Made by a program: the position numbers and the translations under genes. Below, piece by piece: positions 24,851 to 32,415 of a stretch of DNA of 64,000 bases. The notes under the pieces were generated by a model. That model had not been told where the DNA came from. It saw only the letters and a program-made list of their open reading frames with translations, and searched no databases. Positions within the stretch are counted from its first letter, which is position 1; the number at the start of each line of letters is the position of its first letter. The DNA is from Massilia rhizosphaerae (GTDB lineage Bacteria; Pseudomonadota; Gammaproteobacteria; Burkholderiales; Burkholderiaceae_D), in the NCBI RefSeq assembly GCF_016093545.1, contig NZ_JADKYX010000018.1, positions 1 through 64,000 on the forward strand, in the 5' to 3' direction.

Positions 24851-25049
24851 CGGCGGGCGTGGCGGCAGAAAGTTAAATCCGGGCATCAATTTTCGCCGAC
24901 CCGCAATATTTGACCAAACTTTTCTTGCGTGCGCGGGCCCGATGCGTTGCGCGGACGCCGACCGCTTGCCGTTGCGGCAAGCGCGTCCATGCCGCTTCGG
25001 CAACGACCGGGGCGGCCGATGGCGCCGACGACGCCCCCCGCGGCGAACA

Positions 25050-26144
25050 TCATTTACATGCCAGTGCCGCCTCCTCCACGCCGCCGTCGTGCCTGGCCGG
25101 CGCGCCCGCCCGCGTCACGTACACGGTCTGGGTCGGGTACGCGAACGAGATGCCTTCGCGCGCGAACCGGTCGAACAGCGCGACGTTGATCGCCTGCTGG
25201 ATGTCCATGTACACCGCGTAGTCCGGCGTCTGCACGATGTAGACGGTCTCGAAGTCGAGCGACGAGGCGCCGAAGCTCTTGAAATGCGCCCGGTCGAACT
25301 GCGCTTGCGGCTGGGCCTGCACGGCCTCGCGCAGGATGTCCGGAATGGCCAGCAGCTGGCGCTTGCCGATCTCGTAGGTGACCCCGACCGTGAAGACGAC
25401 GCGGCGCGTCTCCATGCGCTTGTAGTTGCGGATCCGGCTCTTGAGCAGGTCGCTGTTCGAGAACACCACCTGCTCGCCGCCCAGGCCGCGGATGCGGGTC
25501 GTCTTGAGTCCCACGTATTCCACGGTGCCCGCGATGTCGTCCACGGTGATGAAGTCGCCCACGACGAACGGCTTGTCGAGCACGATCGACAGCGACGAGA
25601 ACAGGTCGCCCAGGATGTTCTGGATGGCCAGCGCCACGGCGATGCCGCCGATGCCGAGGCTGGCGACCAGCGTCGTGATGTTGACGCCGAAGTTTTCCAG
25701 GATCATCAGGACGATCACGAGCCACAGCACGGTGCGCGCGACGAATCCCAGCGCCGCCGTGGACGTGGTGCTGGCCACGTCCTGCGCGCTGCGCTGGACG
25801 CGGTAGTGGTGCAGCCAGTCGCGCACGCCGACGTCGCCCCAGCGCGCCACCTGCAGCAGCGCCGCCGCGACCGCAAGGCGCGCCAGCACGGCGGCGCCGT
25901 TCCCCGGCAGGACCAGCCATTGCGCGCCGGCGTACATCCCCATCAGCACGACGAACAGCGGATGGGTCGCCCACAGGACCCGGATGCCGACGTCGTCGAG
26001 GTAGGTGGACGTCCCCTGCGCATACGCCTGCAGGCGCACGACGACGATCCGGCGGGCGACGTGCAGCAGCGCGCACACGATGGCGGCGGTCGCCAGCGCG
26101 AGCGCCCACGCCGTCAGGTCGTTGTTCAGCACGACCTCGTTCAT
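25050..26144 (-). CDS. MscS-type mechanosensitive channel
   Basis: A 364-residue small-conductance mechanosensitive channel. Four or five membrane helices lead to the pore helix VASLGIGGIAVALAIQNILGDLFSSLSIVLDKPFVVGDFI, with Gly/Ala packing and the conserved beta-domain start, then the cytosolic vestibule (FSNSDLLKSRIRNYKRMETRRV). MscS channels open on hypo-osmotic shock and release solutes. The start codon overlaps the stop of the upstream glucosylglycerol-phosphate synthase gene (ATGA-type overlap), tying solute synthesis to solute release in one transcript. Confidence 0.93.
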   Translation of the reverse strand: MNEVVLNNDLTAWALALATAAIVCALLHVARRIVVVRLQAYAQGTSTYLDDVGIRVLWATHPLFVVLMGMYAGAQWLVLPGNGAAVLARLAVAAALLQVARWGDVGVRDWLHHYRVQRSAQDVASTTSTAALGFVARTVLWLVIVLMILENFGVNITTLVASLGIGGIAVALAIQNILGDLFSSLSIVLDKPFVVGDFITVDDIAGTVEYVGLKTTRIRGLGGEQVVFSNSDLLKSRIRNYKRMETRRVVFTVGVTYEIGKRQLLAIPDILREAVQAQPQAQFDRAHFKSFGASSLDFETVYIVQTPDYAVYMDIQQAINVALFDRFAREGISFAYPTQTVYVTRAGAPARHDGGVEEAALACK

Positions 26145-28462
26145 GCCGCTTTCGCCTCGGTCGCGGCCAGTGCCCCGGCACGCTCGACGGCGGCGAGGAA
26201 ATCGCCGCCCCAGCGCGCGACGTCGTGCTCGGCGACGATCATCGCCATGCGCGCCGTGCGATAGGCGCGCTCGTCCTCGCGCATCGTCAGCGCCTGGTGC
26301 AGCGCATGCGTCATGGCGTGCGCCTCGTACGGGTTGGTCAGCAGCGCGCCGTGCAGCTCGACGGCCGCGCCGGCAAATTCCGACAACACCAGCACGCCGG
26401 ACCGGCCGCAGGCCTTCTTGGCGGCGATGAATTCCTTCGCCACCAGGTTCAAGCCGTCGCGCAGCGGCGTGATCCACGCGATGTCGCACGCCGCGTAGTG
26501 GGCGATGACTTCCTCGAACGGCAGCGAGCGGTAGAAGTAGCGCACCGGCACCCAGTCCAGCGTCGAGAAGCGGCCGTTGATGCGGCCCACCGTGCGGTCG
26601 ACCTCGACGCGCAGGCTTTCGTAGATCTCCATGCCCTGCGCGGCGGGCGTGATGATGTTCAGCAGCGTGACCTTGCCGATGTGCTCGGGATGCGCTTCCA
26701 GCAGCCGCTCGAACGCCTGCAGCTTCTCGAGCGTACCCTTGACGTAGTCGAGCCGTTCGATCGACACGATGCCGGCCGCGCCGCCCAGGTAGGCGCGGAT
26801 CGCCTCCGCCTGCAGGGCGACCTCGGGCTTGGCCACGATGCGCTCGATCAGCGCGACGTCCGTGCCGACCGGGTGCGCGCCCAGGCTCACGCGGCGGCCG
26901 CCCGCTTCGATGGCCGTCGTCATCGTGTCCACGCCGAGCGCGCAGCCGTAGGTGAGGAACTGCGGCGCGCACGGCGTGCTGCCGCACAGGTCGACCGGCG
27001 CGAACGAGCGCACCGCGTCGACGAAATTCTCGACGTAGCGCGGGATGTGGAACCCCACATAGTCGCACTGGAGCAGGCTGCCGATGATCTCGCGGCGCCA
27101 CGGCAGGATGTTGAACACGTCGCTGGACGGGAATGCCGTGTGGTGGAAGAACGCGATGCGCAGGTCGGGCCGCAGCGCCCGCAGGAACGCCGGCACCATC
27201 CACAGGTTGTAGTCGTGCACCCAGACGATCGCGCCCTCGGCCGCCTCGCGCGCGGTGCGTTCGGCGAACAGGCGGTTGACCTCCAGGAAGCGTTCCCAGT
27301 GGTCCTGCCTGAACTCGGCCTTGTCCGGGAACGAGAAGATGATGGGCCAGAAAGCTTCCTTCGAAAACTTCTTGTAGAAGACGTCCACGTCGTCCGCCGT
27401 CAGCGCGATGCGCGCGGCCTGCAGCTGCGGGTAGCGTTCCGGATCGACGTCGACGTGCGTCGCGAAGCCTTCGGGCGCGCGGCTGGGCTGCTGCGACCAC
27501 GCGACCCAGGAACCGGCGCGCGCGCCGGCGAAGAAGCGCAGCAGGGTCGGGATGATGCCGTTCGGGCTGCGCGGGCGGCGGTGGCGCAGGACGCCGTCCT
27601 CCACCACCTCGTCGTACGGCAGGCGGTGGTACACCATCACGAGTTCCGCCCGGCCGCGCGCGCCCTCCGCCGCCGCGGGCTCGTCGCGCGCGATCGCGCC
27701 GTGGTGCGCGAGGCCTTCCAGGATGCCGTCGCAACCCTCGCCGGCCGCGATGTGGACGAGCGGCCGCTTGCGCACCCGCTCCACCAGTTCCGGCTCGGCG
27801 CCGCCGACGACGATCCCGCGCAGCCCCGTCTCGAACATCGACAGGTCGTTCAGCGTGTCGCCCGCGACGACGATCGTCGCCGGATCGAAACCGGCCGCTT
27901 CGGCCAGGCGCAGCAGGGCCGGTCCCTTGCCGACGCCGCGCGGCAGCACGTCGAGATAGCAGCCGGCCGACAGCAGCAGGTCGCATCCGAGCGCGTCGAC
28001 GGCGGCGCGCAGCGCCGGCGTGACGTCGTGCTCGCCGACCAGGAACGAACAGCGGCGCTCCTGCGGCACGCTCTGCCGCTTGAGGCCGGGGAAGCCCGCC
28101 AGCGCGCGGATGACGGCCTGCGAGCCGGGCCAGCGCGCCGCGATGTCCTGCTGGATCGCGTCGACCGGGCGCAGGTCGCCGTTGACGACGGTGGCGCCGA
28201 CGTCGGCGATGATGTAGTCCGGCGTGGGGATCGTCGAATCGCTCAGCAGCGGCAGGATCGATTCGAGCGCGCGTCCCGTCACGAACACGAGCTTGGGGCC
28301 GCCCTGGCCCGCGCGCGCGGCCTCGGCGGCCGCGAACAGCTCGCGCACGCGCCGCCGCGCGTCGACGTCGCCGGCAAGCAGGGTGCCGTCCAAGTCGGTG
28401 GCCAGCACGAAATTATTGGGTTGGGGGCGCGCAGCCCGGAGTCGTGTTACCGCATGAGTCAT
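26141..28462 (-). CDS. ggpPS: Bifunctional glucosylglycerol-phosphate phosphatase/synthase (GT20 fused to HAD)
   Basis: A 773-residue fusion. The N-terminal 260 residues are a HAD phosphatase (DLDGTLLAG at 23-31; VTGRA; GDTLNDLSMF). From about 285 a GT20 synthase follows (VYHRLPYD, VWVHDYNLWMVPAFLR, IAFFHHTAFPSSDVFNILPWR, SIERLDYVKGTLEKL, TPLRDGLNLVAKEF). Phosphatase-first fusion matches GgpPS of Pseudomonas and Azotobacter, which make the osmolyte glucosylglycerol from ADP-glucose and glycerol 3-phosphate. OtsA/OtsB-type trehalose synthesis is the main alternative, but those fusions usually have the phosphatase at the C-terminus. AAAGGA lies nine bases before the start. It is operonic with the MscS channel. 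Confidence 0.8.
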   Translation of the reverse strand: MTHAVTRLRAARPQPNNFVLATDLDGTLLAGDVDARRRVRELFAAAEAARAGQGGPKLVFVTGRALESILPLLSDSTIPTPDYIIADVGATVVNGDLRPVDAIQQDIAARWPGSQAVIRALAGFPGLKRQSVPQERRCSFLVGEHDVTPALRAAVDALGCDLLLSAGCYLDVLPRGVGKGPALLRLAEAAGFDPATIVVAGDTLNDLSMFETGLRGIVVGGAEPELVERVRKRPLVHIAAGEGCDGILEGLAHHGAIARDEPAAAEGARGRAELVMVYHRLPYDEVVEDGVLRHRRPRSPNGIIPTLLRFFAGARAGSWVAWSQQPSRAPEGFATHVDVDPERYPQLQAARIALTADDVDVFYKKFSKEAFWPIIFSFPDKAEFRQDHWERFLEVNRLFAERTAREAAEGAIVWVHDYNLWMVPAFLRALRPDLRIAFFHHTAFPSSDVFNILPWRREIIGSLLQCDYVGFHIPRYVENFVDAVRSFAPVDLCGSTPCAPQFLTYGCALGVDTMTTAIEAGGRRVSLGAHPVGTDVALIERIVAKPEVALQAEAIRAYLGGAAGIVSIERLDYVKGTLEKLQAFERLLEAHPEHIGKVTLLNIITPAAQGMEIYESLRVEVDRTVGRINGRFSTLDWVPVRYFYRSLPFEEVIAHYAACDIAWITPLRDGLNLVAKEFIAAKKACGRSGVLVLSEFAGAAVELHGALLTNPYEAHAMTHALHQALTMREDERAYRTARMAMIVAEHDVARWGGDFLAAVERAGALAATEAKAA

Positions 28463-28653
28463 CGTCTTCGTCCTTTCAGAGCGATGCGCCCGGCGCTGCT
28501 GCGCCGGCCTGGTGGGTGTGCCGGGAAGACCGGCACAAGGCGAACACAACCTGAGCGCGCCGGTGGCGCGCACGGTTGCCAGGAAATTGGAAGCGAGCGT
28601 GTGGAGTGCGCTGCGCCGGAGGGCAAAGTTCGGCCCTCGATCGGGAGGCCTGA

Positions 28654-28682
28654 ATTGTAACAAATTAATTGAATTTGCACAA
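28654..28682 (-). promoter_or_regulatory. Possible sigma70 promoter of the ggpPS operon
   Basis: Read on the minus strand: TTGTGC, 17 bases of AT-rich spacer, then TACAAT. The region is much AT-richer than its surroundings. A transcript starting here would have a leader of about 185 bases. The IS element begins 27 bases upstream of the -35 hexamer. Confidence 0.4.
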
Positions 28683-28708
28683 ATGTTGTTTTGGGAGGGC
28701 GACAAAAA

Positions 28709-29784
28709 GGCTGTGTTCGCGTTACTTCAGTAGTCCGACTGCAATGGGCTAGCCGAGCTGGACCGCGGCGCGGAGCAGATGGCCAGGCGTCGTCAGATGC
28801 CGCGTATCCAGCATGCGCTGCCATCCCGAGTAATTGATCAGGTAGCGGCTCGCGACGCCGCGGAACCGGACCAGCCAACTCTTGAATCGGCTGTGCCAGC
28901 TGTTGACGTTCTGGATGTGGATCGCGCCGCGCGCCCGGATGCCAGCCTTCACGTTCACCCACTCGTGCGTGATGCCCGCTTGCGCGGCGAAATGTCGATA
29001 AGCGACGGCACCGTCGCTGATGAGTAACACATCGGCCGGTAACACCGGCTCGAGGCAATGTCGTAGTTGCTCTGTCGTCACTTGCCCTCGTCCGGTGTGA
29101 AAGTCGAGCGTTTGACCGCCACGGTCGCGCGCGACGAGCAGGCAATCGTGTTCTCGATTGATGCCACGCCGTTTCGCCACGCCGCCGCGCTTCCTCGGCT
29201 TGCGCGTCAAGCGGCGCGAGCCCTTTTGCGATTCGAGGCGATACGTTTCGTCCGCCTCGACGATGGCCGACAACGTCGCTGGCCGGTCGCGCATCGCGCC
29301 GGGCACGAAGCGATGGCGCCACCGGAAACTGGTCGTGCGGTGCACGCCGACGACGCGCGCCGCCTCGCGGACCGTGCGCGATTCCAGAATGCATTGGAGA
29401 TACGTCAGCCAGCATTCCTTTTTGCGCAGCCGCGCGAGCGGCGTGCCCGTCAAGGCGTTGTAGCTGCGTCCGCAGCCGAGACAGCGAAAACGTTGCAAGC
29501 CGCTGGCCTGGCCGCAGCGGTGGACGTGGCCGCAACCGCAGCGCGGACAGGGCCGACCGCTGGCGGCGGTCTCGATCAGCGCGATGCACTCCGTCGGATC
29601 CGCGATGCTCGCGATCCATTCCCGCAGCCGGGCCAGGTCAGCTGCCGATAACTGTTCCGCCGACAACATGGCAAACAGTTCGTCGAACGTCAGGCTGCGC
29701 ATCGTCGCTCCCCATGAGTTAACTCGGCGATACGTATGACCGCTGCAACCAGTTTCAGTTCGCAGAACTAACGCGAACACAGCC
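28709..29784 (-). mobile_element. Complete IS1595-family insertion sequence
   Basis: The element is 1076 bp. Perfect 16-bp terminal inverted repeats, GGCTGTGTTCGCGTTA at 28709-28724 and its complement at 29769-29784, bound one transposase gene. The flanks carry an identical 8-bp target duplication, GACAAAAA, at 28701-28708 and 29785-29792, the length expected for IS1595-type elements. Intact ends, duplication and gene indicate a recent insertion. Confidence 0.95.
28749..29702 (-). CDS. IS1595-family (ISXO2-like) transposase
   Basis: A 317-residue transposase. A zinc-ribbon (CPRCGCGHVHRCG...FRCLGCGRSYNALTGTPL) precedes a helix-turn-helix-like segment (TVREAARVVGVHRTTSFRWRHRF) and an RNase-H-like catalytic domain with acidic residues in IVEADETYRL and LLISDGAVAYRHF, ending with the ISXO2 block NSWHSRFKSWLVRFRGVASRYLINYSGW. 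The Met at 29702 gives the family's usual N-terminus (MRSLTFDELFAMLS). The reading frame is intact, so the element may be active. Confidence 0.93.
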   Translation of the reverse strand: MRSLTFDELFAMLSAEQLSAADLARLREWIASIADPTECIALIETAASGRPCPRCGCGHVHRCGQASGLQRFRCLGCGRSYNALTGTPLARLRKKECWLTYLQCILESRTVREAARVVGVHRTTSFRWRHRFVPGAMRDRPATLSAIVEADETYRLESQKGSRRLTRKPRKRGGVAKRRGINREHDCLLVARDRGGQTLDFHTGRGQVTTEQLRHCLEPVLPADVLLISDGAVAYRHFAAQAGITHEWVNVKAGIRARGAIHIQNVNSWHSRFKSWLVRFRGVASRYLINYSGWQRMLDTRHLTTPGHLLRAAVQLG

Positions 29785-29792
29785 GACAAAAA

Positions 29793-29810
29793 AGCCCCTG
29801 GGCAGGGGCT
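29793..29810 (-). terminator. Possible minus-strand terminator interrupted at its edge by the IS
   Basis: AGCCCC, a six-base loop and GGGGCT; on the minus strand this is followed by TTTTTTGTC, the T-run being part of the IS target duplication. No minus-strand gene lies immediately upstream of it, so its role is unclear. Confidence 0.45.
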
Positions 29811-29828
29811 CGAAGAGGTCTCGTCATC

Positions 29829-29846
29829 ACTACATTCTTGTGTAGT
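29829..29846. promoter_or_regulatory. Inverted repeat ACTACA-N6-TGTAGT upstream of a barrel gene
   Basis: ACTACATTCTTGTGTAGT: perfect 6-bp arms around six bases, 62 bases before the start at 29909. The same arms and spacing recur at 63256-63273 between two PKS genes. It may be a regulator-binding site. Confidence 0.35.
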
Positions 29847-29908
29847 ATCCCGGGCAAATCCCGCGGGCTATATTCCGCCTGTTCACCAACAGCGAAGGAA
29901 TAAGTCTC

Positions 29909-30466
29909 ATGTTAAAACAGATCATCAGCGCCATCGCGGCCGGCACCGCCGTCCTGGCCGCCGCCCCCGCCGCCCAGGCGGCAAACAACTTCTACGTCGG
30001 CGCGGATTTCTCGCGGATGACGGACAAGGGCGACCAGGCTTCGGCCATCCATCCGCTTGCCCTCGCCGTCAAGGGCGGCATCGACCTGACGCCGAATGTC
30101 TCGATCGAGGCCCGTTACGGACAAGGCGTCAAATCCGACGACACGATGTTCAACGGCATGAACCTCGACCTCAAGCTCGACTACGTCTACGGCCTGTACG
30201 CGAAAGGCAAACTGCCGCTGGCGGCCGCGTCGCCGTACGTGCTGCTCGGCTACTCGAAAGGCAAGGAAACGGCGAGCGTCAAGGCGCTCGGCCTCGCCAT
30301 GTCGGCGGCCGACCATGGCGTGTCGTTCGGGATCGGCGTGGACGTTCCCATCACGGATTCGGTGACGGCCAACGCCGAGTGGGTGCGCGTGCTCAAGGGC
30401 ACGGACAGCGCCGGCGTCGGCTACAAGATCGAGGCGCTCACCGTTGGCGTCGCCCTGCATTTTTGA
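29909..30466 (+). CDS. Small outer-membrane beta-barrel protein
   Basis: A 185-residue protein. The signal peptide ends PAAQA, and the mature N-terminus ANNFYVGADFSRMTDKG begins a series of amphipathic strands (GGIDLTPNVSIEARYGQGV, LDYVYGLYAKGKLPL, SPYVLLGYSKGKETASV) closing with EALTVGVALHF. The terminal Phe is the BAM recognition mark. Size and pattern fit Ail/Lom/OmpX-like eight-stranded barrels. A GGAATAAG-type ribosome binding site precedes the start. It is transcribed away from the IS and converges on a small hypothetical gene. Confidence 0.82.
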   Translation: MLKQIISAIAAGTAVLAAAPAAQAANNFYVGADFSRMTDKGDQASAIHPLALAVKGGIDLTPNVSIEARYGQGVKSDDTMFNGMNLDLKLDYVYGLYAKGKLPLAAASPYVLLGYSKGKETASVKALGLAMSAADHGVSFGIGVDVPITDSVTANAEWVRVLKGTDSAGVGYKIEALTVGVALHF

Positions 30467-30479
30467 AGACGTGTGCCGC

Positions 30480-30505
30480 GCCGGGCGCCGCCGTGGGCGC
30501 CCGGC
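30480..30505. terminator. GC-rich hairpin between convergent genes
   Basis: GCCGGGCGCC pairs perfectly with GGCGCCCGGC around a six-base loop, 14 bases after the barrel gene stop and 7 bases from the stop of the opposing gene. It has no T-run on either strand, so it may slow or protect transcripts rather than terminate strongly. Confidence 0.5.
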
Positions 30506-30511
30506 CCGCGC

Positions 30512-30805
30512 TCAGGACAGCACCGCCTTCACGTCCAGCCCCAGCCAGCGGTAATAATCCCCCCAGAATTGCGCGGATTCCCGCGCATCCTCCGCCGAGC
30601 GTGCCGTCTCGATCTCGAAGATGTCGATGGCGCCGCTGTCGAGCGCCTGCGCGACCCAGCGCGCGACGTCGTCCCGGCCGCTGCCGGCCAGGTCGGAATA
30701 AATCTGCTGCGGCTCCTGGCCGGGAGACTTCTCGGTCCAGCCGATATACTGAAGGTCGTCGGCGCCCGAGCCCACGCCAAAAACATAGTAATTCCCAGTG
30801 TCCAT
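30512..30805 (-). CDS. Small hypothetical protein, faintly GIY-YIG-like
   Basis: A 97-residue cytosolic protein. It begins MDTGNYYVFGVGSGADDLQYIGWTEKSP and ends QFWGDYYRWLGLDVKAVLS. The YYVFGV...LQYIGWT spacing resembles the first motif of GIY-YIG domains, and the aromatic C-terminal helix is also reminiscent. The catalytic Arg and Glu are not obvious, so nuclease activity is doubtful. A good ribosome binding site (GAGGTGAT) precedes the start. It lies 66 bases downstream of the polyketide operon's last gene in the same direction, so it could be read through from it; a role in the pathway is not indicated. Confidence 0.65.
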   Translation of the reverse strand: MDTGNYYVFGVGSGADDLQYIGWTEKSPGQEPQQIYSDLAGSGRDDVARWVAQALDSGAIDIFEIETARSAEDARESAQFWGDYYRWLGLDVKAVLS

Positions 30806-30871
30806 GTGATCACCTCGTGAATGAACAGTACGTCGCACAAAAAAACCGCCCTCGTCTCTGGATGCCCCCCT

Positions 30872-31621
30872 TTAATTACCGAACAACGCCTCGATGCGCT
30901 CCCTGACTTCCGGCTGGCCGAACGTCGCCGCGTGCATCGCCAGTTCCCGGTCGATCACGGGCGCCAGGCCCGCGCGCAGCGGCGCGACCAGGTGATCCTT
31001 CAAAGTGACCAGGGACACCCGCGGCTTGTCCGCGACGGTCCGCGCCAAGTCGAGCGCATACGCCATGACCTCGGCCCGCGGCAGCACCGGGAACGGGACG
31101 CCACGCCTGTGCAGCTCTTCGCCGCGGTAGGTCCTGGCCGTGATCATCATCTCCTCCGCCAGGCCGATCCCCAGCTTCTCGGGCAGCACGAAGGTCGAGC
31201 CCATGCCCGGCGTGAAGCCATACTTCATGAAGTTGGCCGTGTACACGCTCTCGCGGCTCAGGATCGGAAAATCGGCGAAGAGCCCGAGCACGAAGCCGCC
31301 TCCCACGCCATGTCCCTGCATCGCCGCGATCACGGGAATGGGGCAATTCAGCGCCAGGCTGTAAAAATCCGTGTCCGAGAAGCGCCCCTTGCCCTCGGAC
31401 AGGAACAGCAAGCCCTCCTTGGTGCCGCCGCTGGCGAAATAACTGTCGTAGCCGGTCAGGATCGCGACCCGCCAGCGCGCGTTCGCACCCACCTCGGCGA
31501 ACGCGTCGATCAGCCCTTCGGCCAGCTCGCGCGAAAAGGTGTTCTTGTTCACCCGGTCCTGCATCGTGATCCGCACGACGCCCGGTTCGATCTCCTGCGT
31601 CGTTACCGCGCTATCCGGCAT
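30872..31621 (-). CDS. Beta-branching enoyl-CoA hydratase ECH2 (decarboxylase, PksI-type)
   Basis: A 249-residue crotonase-fold protein. The strings YFASGGTKEGLLFLSEGKG, GHGVGGGFVLGLFADFPIL and YTANFMKYGFTPGMGSTFVLPEKLG match the ECH2 class (PksI/BaeI/CurF-ECH2), which decarboxylates the 3-methylglutaconyl-ACP made by ECH1 to give a beta-methyl or exomethylene branch. It is the last gene of the HMG-synthase cassette. It starts two bases after the ECH1 stop, with a GGAGA site inside the ECH1 end. A closely similar domain is also built into the 2933-residue PKS. Confidence 0.9.
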   Translation of the reverse strand: MPDSAVTTQEIEPGVVRITMQDRVNKNTFSRELAEGLIDAFAEVGANARWRVAILTGYDSYFASGGTKEGLLFLSEGKGRFSDTDFYSLALNCPIPVIAAMQGHGVGGGFVLGLFADFPILSRESVYTANFMKYGFTPGMGSTFVLPEKLGIGLAEEMMITARTYRGEELHRRGVPFPVLPRAEVMAYALDLARTVADKPRVSLVTLKDHLVAPLRAGLAPVIDRELAMHAATFGQPEVRERIEALFGN

Positions 31622-31623
31622 GG

Positions 31624-32415
31624 TCAATCTCCTTCCCAGGGAAACCGCCCGGTCTTCATGTAGCGGGCGATCTTGTGCAGGTTGTCCGGGTCGCCGAACA
31701 CCTCGACGTTGGCCGCCAGCGCTTGCGCCTTGGACGCCGCCAGCGAATCGTCCAGCGCGTTCATGTAGCGCTTGTAGCGTTGGATGCCCGGCTTCGACAG
31801 CCGGCGCAGGCGCAGCAGCTTCTTGCGCAGCAGGTTGCGGCTGTCGGTCGCGACCTCGTCGACCAGGCCCCACTCGTGCGCGCAGCGCGCGGACAGGGGC
31901 TCGGTCATCAGGGTCATGTAATTGGCCTTCGCAAAACCCATCCGGCGCGCCAGGAACGGCAGCACGCAGGCCGGCATCAGGCCGAACAGCAGCTCCGACA
32001 GGCCGAACGTCGCGCCCTCGTCGCACAGCACGATGTCGCAGGCGGCCACGAAGCCGATGCCGCCCGCGTTGGCCTGGCCGCGCACGTGCGCGATCGTGAC
32101 GTACGGTCCCGTCGCCAGCCGCAGCCACAAGTCGTACATGGGGCCAGGGTCGAACACCTGGCCCGGCTGGCCGCTGTCCACGCGCCGCTGGATGGCCTTG
32201 AAATCCGCGCCGAAGCAGAACACCTCGGGCGAGCCTTCCAGCACGACGATCTTCACGCGCGCCTCGCACCGGTCCAGCACCGCGCCGAACTCGCGCACCA
32301 GCAAATCGTCGATCGTGTTGTTGGCGCCGGGCCGGTGGATCTGGACGAAGCAGATGTCGTCCTCGAACCTGACCACCAGCGTGTCGTACGACGCGTCTTC
32401 GCTCACGAGATCCAT
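31624..32415 (-). CDS. Beta-branching enoyl-CoA hydratase ECH1 (dehydratase, PksH-type)
   Basis: A 263-residue crotonase-fold protein. Oxyanion-hole segments VFCFGADFKAIQ and VRGQANAGGIGFVAACDIVLCDEGATFGLSELLFGLMPACVLPFL match the ECH1 class (PksH/BaeH/CurE). It dehydrates HMG-ACP to 3-methylglutaconyl-ACP. A basic C-terminal extension (LLRKKLLRLRRLSKPGIQRYKRYM) is typical. Its start overlaps the end of the HMG synthase gene by 13 bases, indicating translational coupling and the fixed order HMGS-ECH1-ECH2 seen in many trans-AT clusters. Confidence 0.9.
   Translation of the reverse strand: MDLVSEDASYDTLVVRFEDDICFVQIHRPGANNTIDDLLVREFGAVLDRCEARVKIVVLEGSPEVFCFGADFKAIQRRVDSGQPGQVFDPGPMYDLWLRLATGPYVTIAHVRGQANAGGIGFVAACDIVLCDEGATFGLSELLFGLMPACVLPFLARRMGFAKANYMTLMTEPLSARCAHEWGLVDEVATDSRNLLRKKLLRLRRLSKPGIQRYKRYMNALDDSLAASKAQALAANVEVFGDPDNLHKIARYMKTGRFPWEGD

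Noticed and set aside
24963..24983. Hairpin CGCTTGCCG-TTG-CGGCAAGCG as a terminator of the MscS gene
   Set aside because: The stem is good, but neither strand has a following T-run, so it is not claimed as a terminator.
26141..28462. Naming the GT20 protein OtsA (trehalose-6-phosphate synthase)
   Set aside because: The N-terminal HAD phosphatase fusion order fits glucosylglycerol-phosphate synthase/phosphatase better; trehalose is kept only as an alternative.
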